From contig OZ231127.1 in NCBI GenBank assembly GCA_965153355.1, positions 25,668,001 to 25,732,000 on the forward strand: 64,000 bases of DNA, read 5' to 3'. The first letter of the stretch is position 1; every line of letters starts with the position of its first letter. The notes beneath the pieces were generated by a model that was not told the DNA's origin, ran no database searches, and saw nothing but the letters and a program-made list of their open reading frames with translations. The stretch is from Flaccisagitta enflata (lineage: Eukaryota > Chaetognatha > Sagittoidea > Aphragmophora). A program made the translations under genes and the position numbers. Of the stretch, positions 31,715-42,905 are shown piece after piece.

Positions 31715-32648
31715 GTGTCTGTGCGTGTGTGTGTTGTTTGTGTCTGTTTCCCTCTCTCCTTCCGTCCATCCCTCCCTCCCTCTCTCCCTCTCCCTATCCA
31801 TCCCCCTCACCCTCCTTCCCTCTCCCTCCCTCTCTATCCCCCTCTCCCTCTCTCTCCCTCCCCCTCTCCCTCTTCCTCCCTCTTCCTCTCTCTCCGTCCC
31901 CCTCTCACTTTCTTCTTCCCTCCCCCTCTCCGTCCCTCTCTCTCTCCCTCCCCCTCTCATCCCTCTTTTTCCCTCCCTCTCTCTCCCTCCTCCCTCTCCC
32001 TCTCCCTCCCTTCTTTCTCCCTCTTTCTCCTCCTCCCCCTCTCCTTTCCCTCTTTCTCCCTTCCTCCCTCTTTCCCTCCCTCTTCCTTCCTCCCTCTCCC
32101 TCTCTCCCTCCCTCTCCCTCCATCCCTCCCTCCCACCCTCCTTCCCTCCCTCTCTCCCTCCCTCCTTCTCCCTCCCCTCCCCCTCCCTTCATCCCTCTTT
32201 CCCTCCCTCTCCTCCCTCCCTCCTTCTCCCTCCATCCCTCCTTCCCTCTCTCTCCCTCCCTCCCTCCCTCCCTCCTTTTCCCTCCCTCTCCCTCCCTCTC
32301 CCTCTCCCTCTCCCTCCCTTCCTCCCTCTTTCTCCTCCTCCCCCTCCCTCTCCCTCTTTCTCCCTTCCTCCCTCTTTCCCTCCCTCTTCCTTCCTCCCTC
32401 TCCCTCTCTCCCTCCCTCTCCCTCCATCCCTCCCTCCCACTTCCTCCTTCCCTCCCTCTCTCCCTCCCTCCTTCTCCCTCCCCCTCCCCCTCCCTTCGTC
32501 CCTCTTTCCCTCCCTCTTCCTCCCTCCCTCCCTCCCTCTCCCTCCATCCCTCCCTCCTTCCCTCCCTCTCTCTCCCTCCCTCCCTCCCTCCCTCCCTCAC
32601 CCTCCCTCCCTATGCCCTCTGCTGAACTCATTTTTGTTGTTACTTAGG
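31559..32648. repeat. 1,088-bp tandem duplication, unit 2
   Basis: Same start, same flanking unique sequences and same end as unit 1, with internal rearrangements of the CCCTCTC-type tract. Inside each unit a block of roughly 290 bases is itself repeated. Confidence 0.9.
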
Positions 32649-33391
32649 GCCAAAAATTGAGATCAATGCAAAATATAGATCTTTGAAAAATGTGTCGAAA
32701 ATGTGAGAAAATAAAAAAAGATTAAAAAATTTATAGCGCTTAAAGTATTGGTCCCACAGTGCCCTGCTTTTTTCCAGAAGGTGTAAAAAAGTGTCCTCTT
32801 TCAACCTGTACCAATTTCAACCCCAGCCACGCGTGAGCCTAGTTTTGACCCAACTTTCCCAAATTGTCTCAAGCGAAAAAGGGAAACATTAATTCCTAAC
32901 CCGGAACTCAAAAAATTGAAAAACGTTTTTTGATTTTTTTCCCAACTAAACTGTGCCAACCGCGAGAGAAAATCAGTGGGAAAAAAGATGGCGGAATTTT
33001 TTGATTGCGTTTAAGGTGGTTTTCAAGGCATGGTATTTATAGAATATGACTTGATTATTGTTGAATAATGTCTGAAATAATCATGTTGACCATCCATGGT
33101 GATTTTTTTGCGACAAAAATTGATTCATTTGACTAAGATCTGATATGCTCTTGGAATAACATCTCCAGAGCTTTCATGAAGGCTGACACGCTAAAACACG
33201 CATTCTCACCGTGTAGAACATGAAATTCTGAATTCAAATCTGTTTTCAGAAAATATTTTAGGCGGCGCTGAAGGAAGCTAGCAACATAAGTGTGAGCCTA
33301 TCTCAGGAGACAACAAAGCATATAAAAATCAGAATGGAATCAGAGCGTAGATCTGATGTGAACAATTTCTGCAGTGCATATGCAAGCATTT
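32649..33391. other. AT-rich intergenic DNA, nothing recognised
   Basis: No supported gene or repeat end is visible. Confidence 0.45.
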
Positions 33392-33450
33392 TTAGTCGCT
33401 TGCACGCAACTATACAACCCACTTTGTCTGTTGATCAGTAAGTTGGTCCT
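33392..33450 (-). mobile_element. HINE-like hairpin end fragment
   Basis: TTTTTAGTCGCTTGCACGCA and ACTATACAACCCACTTTGTC match the hairpin side of class 1 and 2 elements. The other end is missing, and a 21-bp minisatellite follows. Confidence 0.6.
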
Positions 33451-33499
33451 CTTTTAATTCCACACAGGAAAATTCCCTGTTTCAGTTCCCCCTATCCTT

Positions 33500-34600
33500 A
33501 GGCCACAAATCAGCACACTTGGACCTTGAATTAGCCCTCTCAGGCCACAAATCATCACCTTCAGTCCTCAAACCAGCCCTCTCTGGCCTTGAATCAGCTC
33601 TTTCTGGCCTTGAATCAGCCCTCTCTGGCCTTGAATCAGCCCTCTCTGGCCCTAAATCAGCCCTCTCTGGCCCCAAAACAGCCCTTTCAAGCCTCAAATC
33701 AGCCCTTTCAGACTGCCAATCAGCCCTTACAGACCTTAAACCAGCCCTATCAAACCTCAAATTGGGCGCTCTTAGGCCTTAAATCTGCCCTTTCAGGCCT
33801 CAAATTTACCCTCTCAGGCTTCAAATCAATCCTGTAAGACCTTGAATCAACCCTGTAAGACCTGGAATCAGGCCTTGAATTACCCATATTAGGCCTTACA
33901 TCAGCCCTCCCATAGCTCAAACAAGCCCTCTCAAACCTTGAATTAGCCCACCCTAGCCTCAAATCCGCCCTCTCAGCCCCTTGGACCTGAAGTTAATTCA
34001 AGTTATCCCTCTCAAGCCTCCAATCTGCCCTCTCAGGCCTCATGATAGTGCTCTCAGGCCTCATAACAGTCCTCTCAGGCCTCAGACCAGTCCTATCAGG
34101 CCTCAAAATCAGCCATCTCAGGCTTTGAAAGGGCCCTTACAGGCCTCAAATCTGAATTACCCATCCAGTTCACTAGGCTAAAACATTGGGCCCTGGGTAA
34201 GAGGGGTCTGAGGTCAGATCAAAACTTATAGACCCCTCAGTATCAGTAACCAAAGGGGATTAAGTCCTGTATAACACAGGGGGACATTTGTTAGTTTGTC
34301 TGGCCTTCCAGGCTCAAAATCAGGCTCCTTAGGCTTCAAATCAGGCCTCTCATGCCTCAGATCAGGCCTCTCAGGCCTAAAATCAGGCCTGTCAGACCTC
34401 AAATCAGCCATTTAAGCTTCAATTCAGCCCTCTCAAGCCTAGAATCAGTCCTTCCAGTCTTCAACGCCTTCTCAAGCCAAAAATCCGCTCTTGGTTTGAA
34501 TTGCCTTCGTAGACCTTCAATCAGACCCCTCAGGCCTCAAATCAGGCACAACAGGCCTCAAATCATCTCTCACAGCTGTTTGAATCAGCAGTTTGAATGT
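33500..34600. repeat. Degenerate 21-bp minisatellite array (CAGGCCT...ATCAGCCCTCT)
   Basis: Units such as CTCTCTGGCCTTGAATCAGC recur for about 1.1 kb with drifting sequence. The 21-bp period keeps frames open and yields Leu-Lys-Ser-Ala-Leu-Ser-Gly repeats, which I do not take as coding. A GGGCAGCGGCCCC-family body piece (AAGTCCTGTATAACACAGGG) lies at about 34264. Confidence 0.8.
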
Positions 34601-34735
34601 GCCACTTCAAAGGACTCATAGGCTTATTGTCACTATTCCCTTTGCAGTCTCAAACCTTCTGTCTTTCTGCCTGTCCGTCTTTCTGTCTGTCTGTCCGTCT
34701 TTCTGTCTGTCCATCTGTCTACCTGTCTAAGTCTC

Positions 34736-34736
34736 T

Positions 34737-34815
<79 letters not shown>
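34736..34815. repeat. (CT)n microsatellite
   Basis: About 38 CT units follow a GTCT/GTCC-rich lead-in. Confidence 0.97.
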
Positions 34816-34818
<3 letters not shown>

Positions 34819-35189
34819 TTTAGACCTGTTCAACTTGATACAAAATGCAACTGTTACACAAATATTACGACTATTTAGCAATCAGGATGGTGCCAGCATG
34901 CCAACCAGTTTTCAAAATTAATTACCTGGTGGGGTTATGCTTGCCATGGACTCGTGGGCGCATTTTATAGCTCGGAATGGCTAAATTTTCTCAAGGAAAA
35001 AAAAGTGCCAGATAATGATTGACCACTTCCTCTCACTTGAGCTTACAAAAGGGCCTTGAAACACTTCGGAAGTGTTATTTATGGCTCCGATTTTCAAAAT
35101 ACATGTAATTACGAGTCAATCCATTTGCGCAAATAGATTTTTGACCACTTTAGCCGTTTTCGATTGACTACCCTACTATACATTTAAAA

Positions 35190-36235
35190 GGCTATGTTTC
35201 AATTTTGCTGTAAAATTTTGTTTTTTTTAGCTAAAAGTCTGAAACTGTTTTTAGACTTTCATTTCACTCTAATACATGCAAAAAACAAAAAAAATTGAAA
35301 AAATCTGGTGATTTTTTCATTTTTTGACCTAAATACAAAAAAATTGAGTCTCAAAATTTAGATTGGATCTTAAACAAGGCCGGACACACGGCTACCGAAG
35401 TCGCGTGCGGGTGGGCAGGGGCCATATTTGAGGTCACCAGACCATTTGGGCAGGAGCAGGGAGGTCGAAGTAATAAAATCATAAAAAAAAGTAAAGTGTG
35501 ACGGACCAACCAACCGACCAACGGACAAAGCGGGTTGTAGAGTCGCGTGCACGCGACTAAAAAAGGCTTGTTCAAGGAAAATATTGAAATCAAGGGCGCC
35601 CACTTGAGGAATCTATCGTCATGAAGTGTACCAACTTATTCCCAAACTTTCAGAGGGGTACACCAACCTAAAAAGACAAAAAATCATTTCAAAGTTTAAA
35701 AAAAAAATCCCAGAATTTTGCATTTTCGGACCCCCTTGGATATTTGAAAAAAATCAATGTTTGATGTCTAAAATTTGGCGCATTTATTCCCCTCACATAT
35801 TGGGAGTTGCATGCAAAATTTTAGGCAAATTGGAAGAGGCGTTTGGCCATAGCATTACCAAATATCCCAAGGAGTCTTAAAATGCATAATTTTGGGTTCT
35901 TTTTTTCTTGAACTTTGAAATGATTTTTTGTCATTTAGGTTGGTGTATCCCTCTGAAAGTTTGGGAATAAGTTGGTACACTTCATGACAATAGATTCCTC
36001 AAGTCGGCGCCCTTGATTTTATAATTTCCTTGAACAAACCTTTTTTGAAGATCCAGCCTAGATTTTGAGACTCAATTTTTTGTTTTTTTGGCCAAAAAAT
36101 TAAAAAAACACAAGATTTTTTTTTTTTTGCATGTATTAGGGTGAAATGAAAGTCTAAAAACAGTTTCAGACTTTTAGCTCAAAAAAACAAAATTTTACCC
36201 CAAAATTGAAATATAGCCTTTTTCTTGAAAATAGA
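35190..36235. mobile_element. Foldback repeat of about 1 kb, left arm carrying a HINE
   Basis: TCAAGGGCGCCCACTTGAGG, GTACCAACTTATTCCCAAAC and AAAGTCTGAAACTGTTTTTAG on the left are mirrored by the complementary blocks on the right, with the centre near 35800. The left arm is interrupted at 35375-35558. Confidence 0.75.
35375..35558 (+). mobile_element. HINE-like element, class 1, complete, with paralogous empty site
   Basis: CAAGGCCGGACACACGGCTA, AAGTCGCGTGCGGGTGGGCA, GACCATTTGGGCAGGAGCAG, a GACC tract, AAAGCGGGTTGTAGAG and the palindrome AGTCGCGTGCACGCGACT. The right arm of the surrounding foldback shows the site without the element. Confidence 0.92.
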
Positions 36236-36307
36236 CCTAGACTTTAAACCGCCATGGCTCCGCTTCTACTGAACCAATTTTGCTGAAATTTTGCATGCAA
36301 GTAGAAA

Positions 36308-36908
36308 CAAGGCCGGATACACCGCTACCGTAGTTGCGTGCGGGTGGGCAGGAGCAGGGCTGGAGAAGGTCACCAGAGCATTTGGGCAGGAGCAGTAGGC
36401 TCAAAAAGCTCAAAAACCCCGAAAAAGTAAATAGTCGCAAAAGCGTTAGATGGTCAGCGGTACCCATGCCCTGCTTAAGTAGGTTGTGGAGGAAGTTAAG
36501 GGGGAGCAGGGCAGCGGCCCCGAAGGGGTCGATGACCTATGCTTTCACACATATGGGTAATTTTCTCCTCCTTCTTCTCCTTCTTCTCCTCCTCCGCACC
36601 CCCCCTCCCTAGAGACTGGAATCTGGGCCTTGGGGTTGGGATTTGGGCCTTGAGGGTGGGATTTGGGCCCCAAGCCTGGGATATGGGTCTCCAGGCTGAG
36701 ATATGGGCCCGGAGGCTGGGGGGAGGGGGGAGGGGGGGTACGAAGAAGGAGAAGAAGGAGAAAAAGGAGGAGAAAATTCCCCATATGTGTGAAAGCATAG
36801 GTCATCGACCCCTTCGGGGCCGCTGCCCAAAAGGGGACCGACCAACTGACCCACCGACCGACCGACGGACCGACACAGCGGGGTGTAGAGTCGCGTAGCG
36901 CAGCGACT
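36308..36908 (+). mobile_element. HINE-like element, class 1, split by a GGGCAGCGGCCCC element
   Basis: Starts CAAGGCCGGATACACCGCTA, breaks after CCGAAAAAGTAAA, resumes GGGGACCGACCAACTGACCC and ends with the hairpin AGTCGCGTAGCGCAGCGACT. The copy at 61458 shows the unbroken form. Confidence 0.85.
36433..36832. mobile_element. GGGCAGCGGCCCC foldback element inside a HINE
   Basis: It begins TAGTCGCAAAAGCGTTAGAT and TGGTCAGCGGTACCCATGCC, then GGGCAGCGGCCCCGAAGGGG, a TCC/TTC-rich loop and a GGGCCT minisatellite, then the mirrored stem, ending GGGCCGCTGCCCAAAA. The host HINE defines both ends. Confidence 0.8.
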
Positions 36909-36910
36909 AA

Positions 36911-37087
36911 CAAGGCGGATACGACCCATCAGTTGCGGACAGGTGGGCAGAGGCGGATATGCGCGTTTTCCGCGCACCGACTCGATGATTGCGGACGGCG
37001 GACGGACGGACCAGACCGGACACGACGAACCCGACGGACCGACGGACGGACGGACAAAGCCTCTCATAGAGTTGCGTGTCCGCAACT
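36911..37087 (+). mobile_element. HINE-like element, class 1, hairpin type AGTTGCGGA, directly behind another HINE
   Basis: CAAGGCGGATACGACCCATC, AGTTGCGGACAGGTGGGCAG, a GACGGACG tract, TCATAGAG and the hairpin AGTTGCGTGTCCGCAACT, then AAAAAG. It starts two A's after the previous element's hairpin. Confidence 0.85.
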
Positions 37088-37598
37088 AAAAAGACATATT
37101 TTCTTCACTTAAAATCTTTATAGTCATTGGTCATTAAGTTTGGCGTCAGCGCCACTTTAAAGTGGTTTTTTTTTAACGCGTTTTTTAATAGGGTACACTA
37201 AAAAATCAAACGTGTACCCCGTCCAGTCTTGTTCATTTGCAAATTTTCACGCCTTTTTCAAAATTTGCCGAGTTCTTTCTTTTTCTTCCTTTTAGAGACT
37301 GGACTATAGGGGGAATATAAATGGCGTCATCAGAGCAATTTTTGAGATTATAACTAAAACCTTGAAATTTATCACTTTTACTCATAGAATATACATTCTT
37401 AAAAAAGTGAAGAAAATAGAGTAAAAAGTGATATATTTCAAGGATCTAAGTACAATTTCAAAATTCCCTCTACGCTATTCATATTCCCCTTAGTCACTCA
37501 AAACTACTTTCAAAAAAGATTTTCATTTAGCCAAGTAGGTTGTAGGAGGGGGTGCTAAAACTTTTGGCGCCTCATCACACTGTATTTTGCGTCCATGT
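37088..37598. repeat. Right arm of the 7.5-kb inverted pair, with a small MITE
   Basis: Reverse complement of 30089-30545. At about 37307-37492 it contains an insertion with mirrored ends (GGGGGAATATAAATGGCGTC and GCTATTCATATTCCCC). Confidence 0.65.
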
Positions 37599-37967
37599 AT
37601 AAATGAGGCAATTGTGCATCTAGATACGAAGATGTATAAACTATTTTTATGCATTATATTGTTTACAATACATTTTTGCTCCACTTGCATACATAAGTGC
37701 AGCTCAGACATAGCGCGACGTGGCCTAGTTATCGGGTGCTCTTTGGAAATGGGAGAGCCTTTTTTCAAGGTTTGTTATCTTTTGTTTTTGTTGGGCAAGA
37801 CAGATGTCGTCTCTTCGTTTTCGCCTTTTTTTTCAAAGCGAGAACGCAAAAGACGCGGAAAAAAAGTCGCGCGAGAAAGAAATCGCGACCACGACTAAGA
37901 TTATCATCATTTGACTCAAGACGCGTTCATCGAAAGTCGTAAGAACCACTTGCAAATTTTTTCGTCC

Positions 37968-38240
<273 letters not shown>

Positions 38241-38272
38241 TCTCTCCCTATTTCCCCTATAATCCATCTTTT

Positions 38273-38409
38273 TAGTCGCGGACACGCGACTCTAGAACTT
38301 GCCGTGTCGGTCGGTACGTCGGTACGAAATATTGATAAATTGCGAGCGGTTTTCGCATTACGGCTCCTGCCCAACCGTCCGCGACTGTATTGCCGTGTAT
38401 CCGGCCTTG
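38273..38409 (-). mobile_element. HINE-like element, class 1, hairpin type AGTCGCGGA
   Basis: On the minus strand it starts CAAGGCCGGATACACGGCAA, has subterminal AGTCGCGGACGGTTGGGCAG and ends with the hairpin AGTCGCGTGTCCGCGACT. This is a third stem sequence, again matched by the subterminal copy. Confidence 0.85.
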
Positions 38410-38645
38410 TTTTTCATCAAGCAAAGATTAGGCTTCCTAGATAAAAAATACAACGACAAAAAAATCAACAAGGCAAACACAGAACTTTTCAATCGTGAGT
38501 GGATGGGGGCATATTTTTTACTCTTTACATTGGTTTGGTCTTTGCATCGGTCCAAATGGGCCAAGTCTTGGAGTGGTTTAACCTTTGTAGTATGTGCTTA
38601 TTTTCAGGTGAGTGTTCGAACGGGTATTTTACCACGCGAATTTTA

Positions 38646-39600
38646 AACAGGTCGCCCAAGGGCAATATGTGGTCAGCGATACCCATTGCCCTTCTCTGCA
38701 TGATTGTAAATCAGAATGAAAGGCAGGGCAGCGGCCCTAAAGGGGATGAAGTCCTGTAGAACATGTGGGACTTTCGTTCATTTGTCCGTTCGTCCGTCCG
38801 TGCGCCTCCCCTAGGCCCTCTCAGGCCTGAAATCTGCCCTCTCAGGCCTAAAATCTGCCCTCTCAGGCCTGAAATCTGCCCTCTCAGGCCTTGAATCTGA
38901 GAGGGCATATTTCAAGCCTGAGAGGGCAGATTTAAAGCCTGACAGGTGGTTTCAGGCTTGAAAGGGCAAATTTCAGGTCTGAGAGGGCAGATTCAAGGCC
39001 TGAGAGGACAGATTTCAGGCCTGAGACGGCAGATTTTAGGCCTGAGAGGGCAGATTTCAGACCTGAGAGGGCCTGGGAGGGACAAACGAACGAGAGTCCC
39101 CTGTGTTCTACAGGACTTTGTCCCCTTCGGGGCCGCTGCCCAAAAAAAGCGCTTTTGGGCCGCGGTTTTGAAGGGACGAAGTCTGTAGGCCGGGAGACTT
39201 TACCGTCCGTCCTTCCGTCCATTCGTCCCCCAGGCCCTCTCCAGGCCTGAAATCTGCCCTCTCAGGCCTGAAATCTACCTTCTCCGGCCTGAAATCTGCC
39301 CTCTCCGGCCTTGAATCTGCCCTCCTAGGCCTTGAATCTGCTCTCCCAGATTCAAGGCCTGGGAGGGTAGATTTCAGGCCTGAGAGGGTAGATTTCAGGC
39401 CTGAGAGGGCCTGGGGGAACGGACTGACGGAAGGACGGAAGGACAGACGAACAAAAGTCCCCCTGTGTTCTACAGGACTTCTTCCCCTTCGGGGCCGCTG
39501 CCCTGCTTCCTTTCACTCCAATTGATAATCATGCAAAGCAGGGCAATGGGTATCGCTGACCACATATTGCCCTTGGGCGACCTGTTGCATTATCCTGAGC
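38646..39600. mobile_element. Two back-to-back GGGCAGCGGCCCC foldback elements
   Basis: Both outer ends carry the tail CAGGTCGCCCAAGGGCAATA and TGGTCAGCGATACCC. Inside each, GGGGACGAAGTCCTGTAGAA and its mirror enclose (GTCC)n and inverted runs of the CTCTCAGGCCTGAAATCTGC minisatellite. The two meet at about 39140, around CTGCCCAAAAAAAGCGCTTT. Confidence 0.75.
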
Positions 39601-39717
39601 ACCGTTTCCTCCAGACCGATAAAAAGTCTTTATGAAAGATTTGTGTCGTCAAACTCGCATTTCACATCTTTAGCTCAATTCGTTTAGAAACAGGAAAGGA
39701 TTTAGTAAAAAAGTTTT

Positions 39718-39919
39718 TAGTCGCGTGCTACGCGACTCCACACCCCGCTTTGTCCGTCCGTCATTCCGTCGGTCCGTCCTTCCGTCCGTCGGTCCGTCCA
39801 TCACACTTTATTTTTTTTTAGCTTTTGCGGTCTTTGGCCTCACTGCTCCTGCCCAAGTGACCTCAAATATGGCCCTTGCCCACCCGCACGCGACTGGGGT
39901 AGCCGTGTATCCGGCCTTG
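39718..39919 (-). mobile_element. HINE-like element, class 1, complete
   Basis: Hairpin AGTCGCGTGCTACGCGACT, ACACCCCGCTTTGTCCGTCC, long (GTCN)n, TCACACTTTATTTTT, GGTCTTTGGCCTCACTGCTC, then CCACCCGCACGCGACTGGGG and CCGGCCTTG. Confidence 0.9.
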
Positions 39920-41290
39920 TTCAATTTCAATTCTATGCATTTTCAGTGCATTTCTATAATTCTATGAACCGCTTCAAAGGCTTTCAGTTTGGAAGAATGT
40001 AGCATCTGAATGAAATGAGCTAGAAACCCGGGATTGGTCAATGAGTGCAGATGCTGGAAGTAAGTATATTTTTGACAATTTTTACTGGTGCTAAATAAAT
40101 GGAAAACAAATGAAATTTCAAAAAGTAAAAACGCTATAAGTCTTAAAATTCTTTTGTTTTGTTTCTGATCAAAAATACTTTTGAATACCGGGTGATCAGC
40201 CAGAATCGAGTAAATGTATGATGCCATTACTCCTAAAATACCAAGGCAAAATCATTTGGCATGATCTAGAATTGAAGAGAATTGCTGAATGTTTGCTTAT
40301 CTCAAAAGAAATCGCCCCTAAATGCTAAGAAACTGCCTTCAAGGTTAAATCTCAGTATCTGTCAATTTGAGATAGTGTTGAAATTTGGTGCCATATCCTT
40401 ATCCACTGTCAAGTCATTTGACTTTGGATAGAGACATTTTTTTTTGTGCAGTGCTTATGACTTTCTTATCTACTGCATGAAAAACTTGTCATTTTGGCGC
40501 AAATACGGATTATAGACCTAAAAAACCTAAAAAACCAACAGCAATAAGACGGCAAATTTTTAAAGGAAAATCAAGCGTTTCACCAAACTTTTTACATCAG
40601 TATCAGGATAATGATGGTACTCAAACACTTTTAGAAGACAAATTGTCTCTAAAGACACTTGATGTATATATTTTTATTATATTCTGACAAGCAATTTCAA
40701 CAATGCAATTCACCTGAAAATAGACAAGAGAATCAAGGTTTTTTTTAAATTCTTGTTTACACTTTTATGTTCTTACTTGTGGTTGAAATTATATTACTCT
40801 CTAATGAAGGGAAATTTTGCATTTCCAAAAACATAGTTCTCTCTGTTAATGATTTTTAAGGAGAACTATGTTTTTCATTTTTTCATTTTTTGATTTTCTA
40901 TGCAAATCTATAATTTCAACCGCCCCTTGGTCATTGACCAAAAATGAAATTCTTAGTAATTTGGAGTAAATTTTCTTCATCAATTTTATCTAATTAGGTT
41001 CTTTTTTGTTGATAAGTGCAAAGCATGCAAAAAAATATCTATCATGACTTATTTCAATGATTGTTTTATTATAATCCTTCAGTTTTAAGCATTTTCATTT
41101 TTTTATTTTTGCCCCAGATGAAACACTAATGTTGCCTTCGGAAGACCACTGTCATAAGTTAATGAAAAAAGTAAATCATCCAAGTTGCTCCAATTTTGGC
41201 ACCAATTCTCAATCATAGAAAACAGTGTTCATGGATGTTACTTTTAAGCCTTTTGGATAACATTATCCATCTTTAACTTAAACTAGTTAA
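39920..41290. other. AT-rich intergenic DNA, nothing recognised
   Basis: No gene-like frame, RNA gene or transposon end could be supported over about 1.4 kb. Confidence 0.45.
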
Positions 41291-42570
41291 AGTAAACGTT
41301 CAATAATTTTCTTTGTAATGAAGCATTGCCCAGTTGTTTAGTCTCCGCATCCAAAGAGATTTACTCATTTCCGGCCGATCACGCCGTATTGACACACCGA
41401 GTGGCGCCACTACCCTTTTCCAGTGTCCGAAAAGCATCGTACACCACTGCGTCTTGCCACCCGATGGCGACTCGCGACTGCTTGTTGAAAAAAAAACTAA
41501 CTGAAAATCTTCGGGGAGAGGGGGTGGGTTTGCTCGATTCAATGAAAGTGAGTATCAGTTGACGGCGGCGCGAGTGAGAGGATCCTGAATGATGGTGACA
41601 TTGTCAGTTTTTTTAAGCAAAGGCACACAAAAGCACCTGTCAACAAAAAATGTCATCTCCCATAAAAACAGTGACGGTTATTTGGTTTCTTTGACGATTT
41701 TATCGATTCCTTCCATCCTAAAGTGGCCTATCATCGCTTTTGCTTCTCCCTTCTCACGAACCGAATCTGTCATAAAATCCCAAAGGTAGCATATTATGAA
41801 ACTGAGAGAGAGAAAGAAAGAGAGAGAAAGAGAAACACAAACACAAACACAAACACACAGACACAGTGGGAGACACAGTGAGAGACACAGTGAGAGAAAC
41901 AGATAGAGACAGACAAAGAGAGAGACAGACAGAGAGAGGCAGACAACTAAACTTACAGAAAGCCAAACAGACAGGCAGACAGTAAGCCAGACAAATTCTA
42001 GTACAGCCAGATGGACAAACAGAAGTTAAAAAAAAATTCACAGAAACAGATTGACATCTATTGAAAGTCAAACAAATGTACAGACAACCAGACAAGTAGC
42101 TTTAGTAGCTTTTTACGAATAGTGACACTTGCCCTCCATATATCAAAAAAAAATTGGAATTTCAGATTCATGAATTGATCCTTGACGTGTGTGTTTCGTG
42201 ATGAAAAAGAAGCCGAGTTCACGCACAACCGGAAGTACAATAATACAAAGAGAGAGGGAGATTTATCAGAAGATATTAAAAGTGGGAAGCGCGGCGCGTG
42301 CACCATGGCAAGCAGGGAGCAGGGTAGACTTAGACTCGAAAGTTTTCCTAGGTCAGTCAGTAGCTCAATCTTTTGCATGGACCTGCTCAGCGCTTTCAAT
42401 AATGCACGTTTCAAATTTCAAGGTTCTGGCTCAAATACTTTAGAAGTTATGAGCATTTGTTTGAACCATATCAAACTGAAAAAGTTCCAGGAGAATTTTT
42501 AAACTTTCTTTGAAAATATGGCCAGCAGTGAATTTCAACAGAGTCCAAGTTTCTTAAAAAAAAAGTAAAG
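41291..42570. other. Less AT-rich intergenic DNA, unresolved coding potential
   Basis: At about 41300-41545 both strands have open frames with mixed composition, but I find no convincing domain or splice pair. A GACA/GAGA-rich tract lies at 41800-41960. Confidence 0.3.
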
Positions 42571-42905
42571 TTACAGGATTTTGGATCTAGGCAAATCAAA
42601 CAATTTCCTATTGATTGCACCCTACTTTTAAAAAACATTTTTCAAAAAAATATTTTGTGATTTTTTTTCTAAGTCCCCAAAATTTAAAATTTTTGAAAAT
42701 TTTTTGAAAAAAAAAATGAAAATTGGATCAAATCAGAAAATTTCCACTTTTCAAACATTTTTTAAAAAAATATTTTGTGATTTTTTTTTAAGTCTCAACG
42801 TGACACAAAAATTTTCAAAGTTTTTTTGAAAAAAGTGAAAATGCAAGATTTTGGATCTAGGCGAATCAAACAATTTCCTATCGATTGCACCCCACTTTTT
42901 TTTCA
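42571..42905. repeat. Imperfect duplication (TTTTGGATCTAGGC block)
   Basis: GATTTTGGATCTAGGCAAAT and CAAACAATTTCCTATTGATT occur at about 42576 and again near 42850, separated by two AT-rich copies of ATATTTTGTGATTTTTTTT. Confidence 0.7.

Noticed and set aside
30550-32660. Frames of 300 or more codons rich in Pro-Ser-Leu or Gly-Arg-Glu
   Set aside because: Pyrimidine-only DNA gives open frames on all six tracks. All three plus frames are open, there is no domain, and the tract is duplicated as DNA.
33482-34621. Heptapeptide-repeat proteins on both strands
   Set aside because: They are a by-product of the 21-bp minisatellite; units drift, frames end at random and no start or splice context is present.
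41300-41562. Overlapping open frames on both strands with balanced codon use
   Set aside because: No homology recognised and no convincing acceptor/donor pair; kept only as unresolved coding potential.
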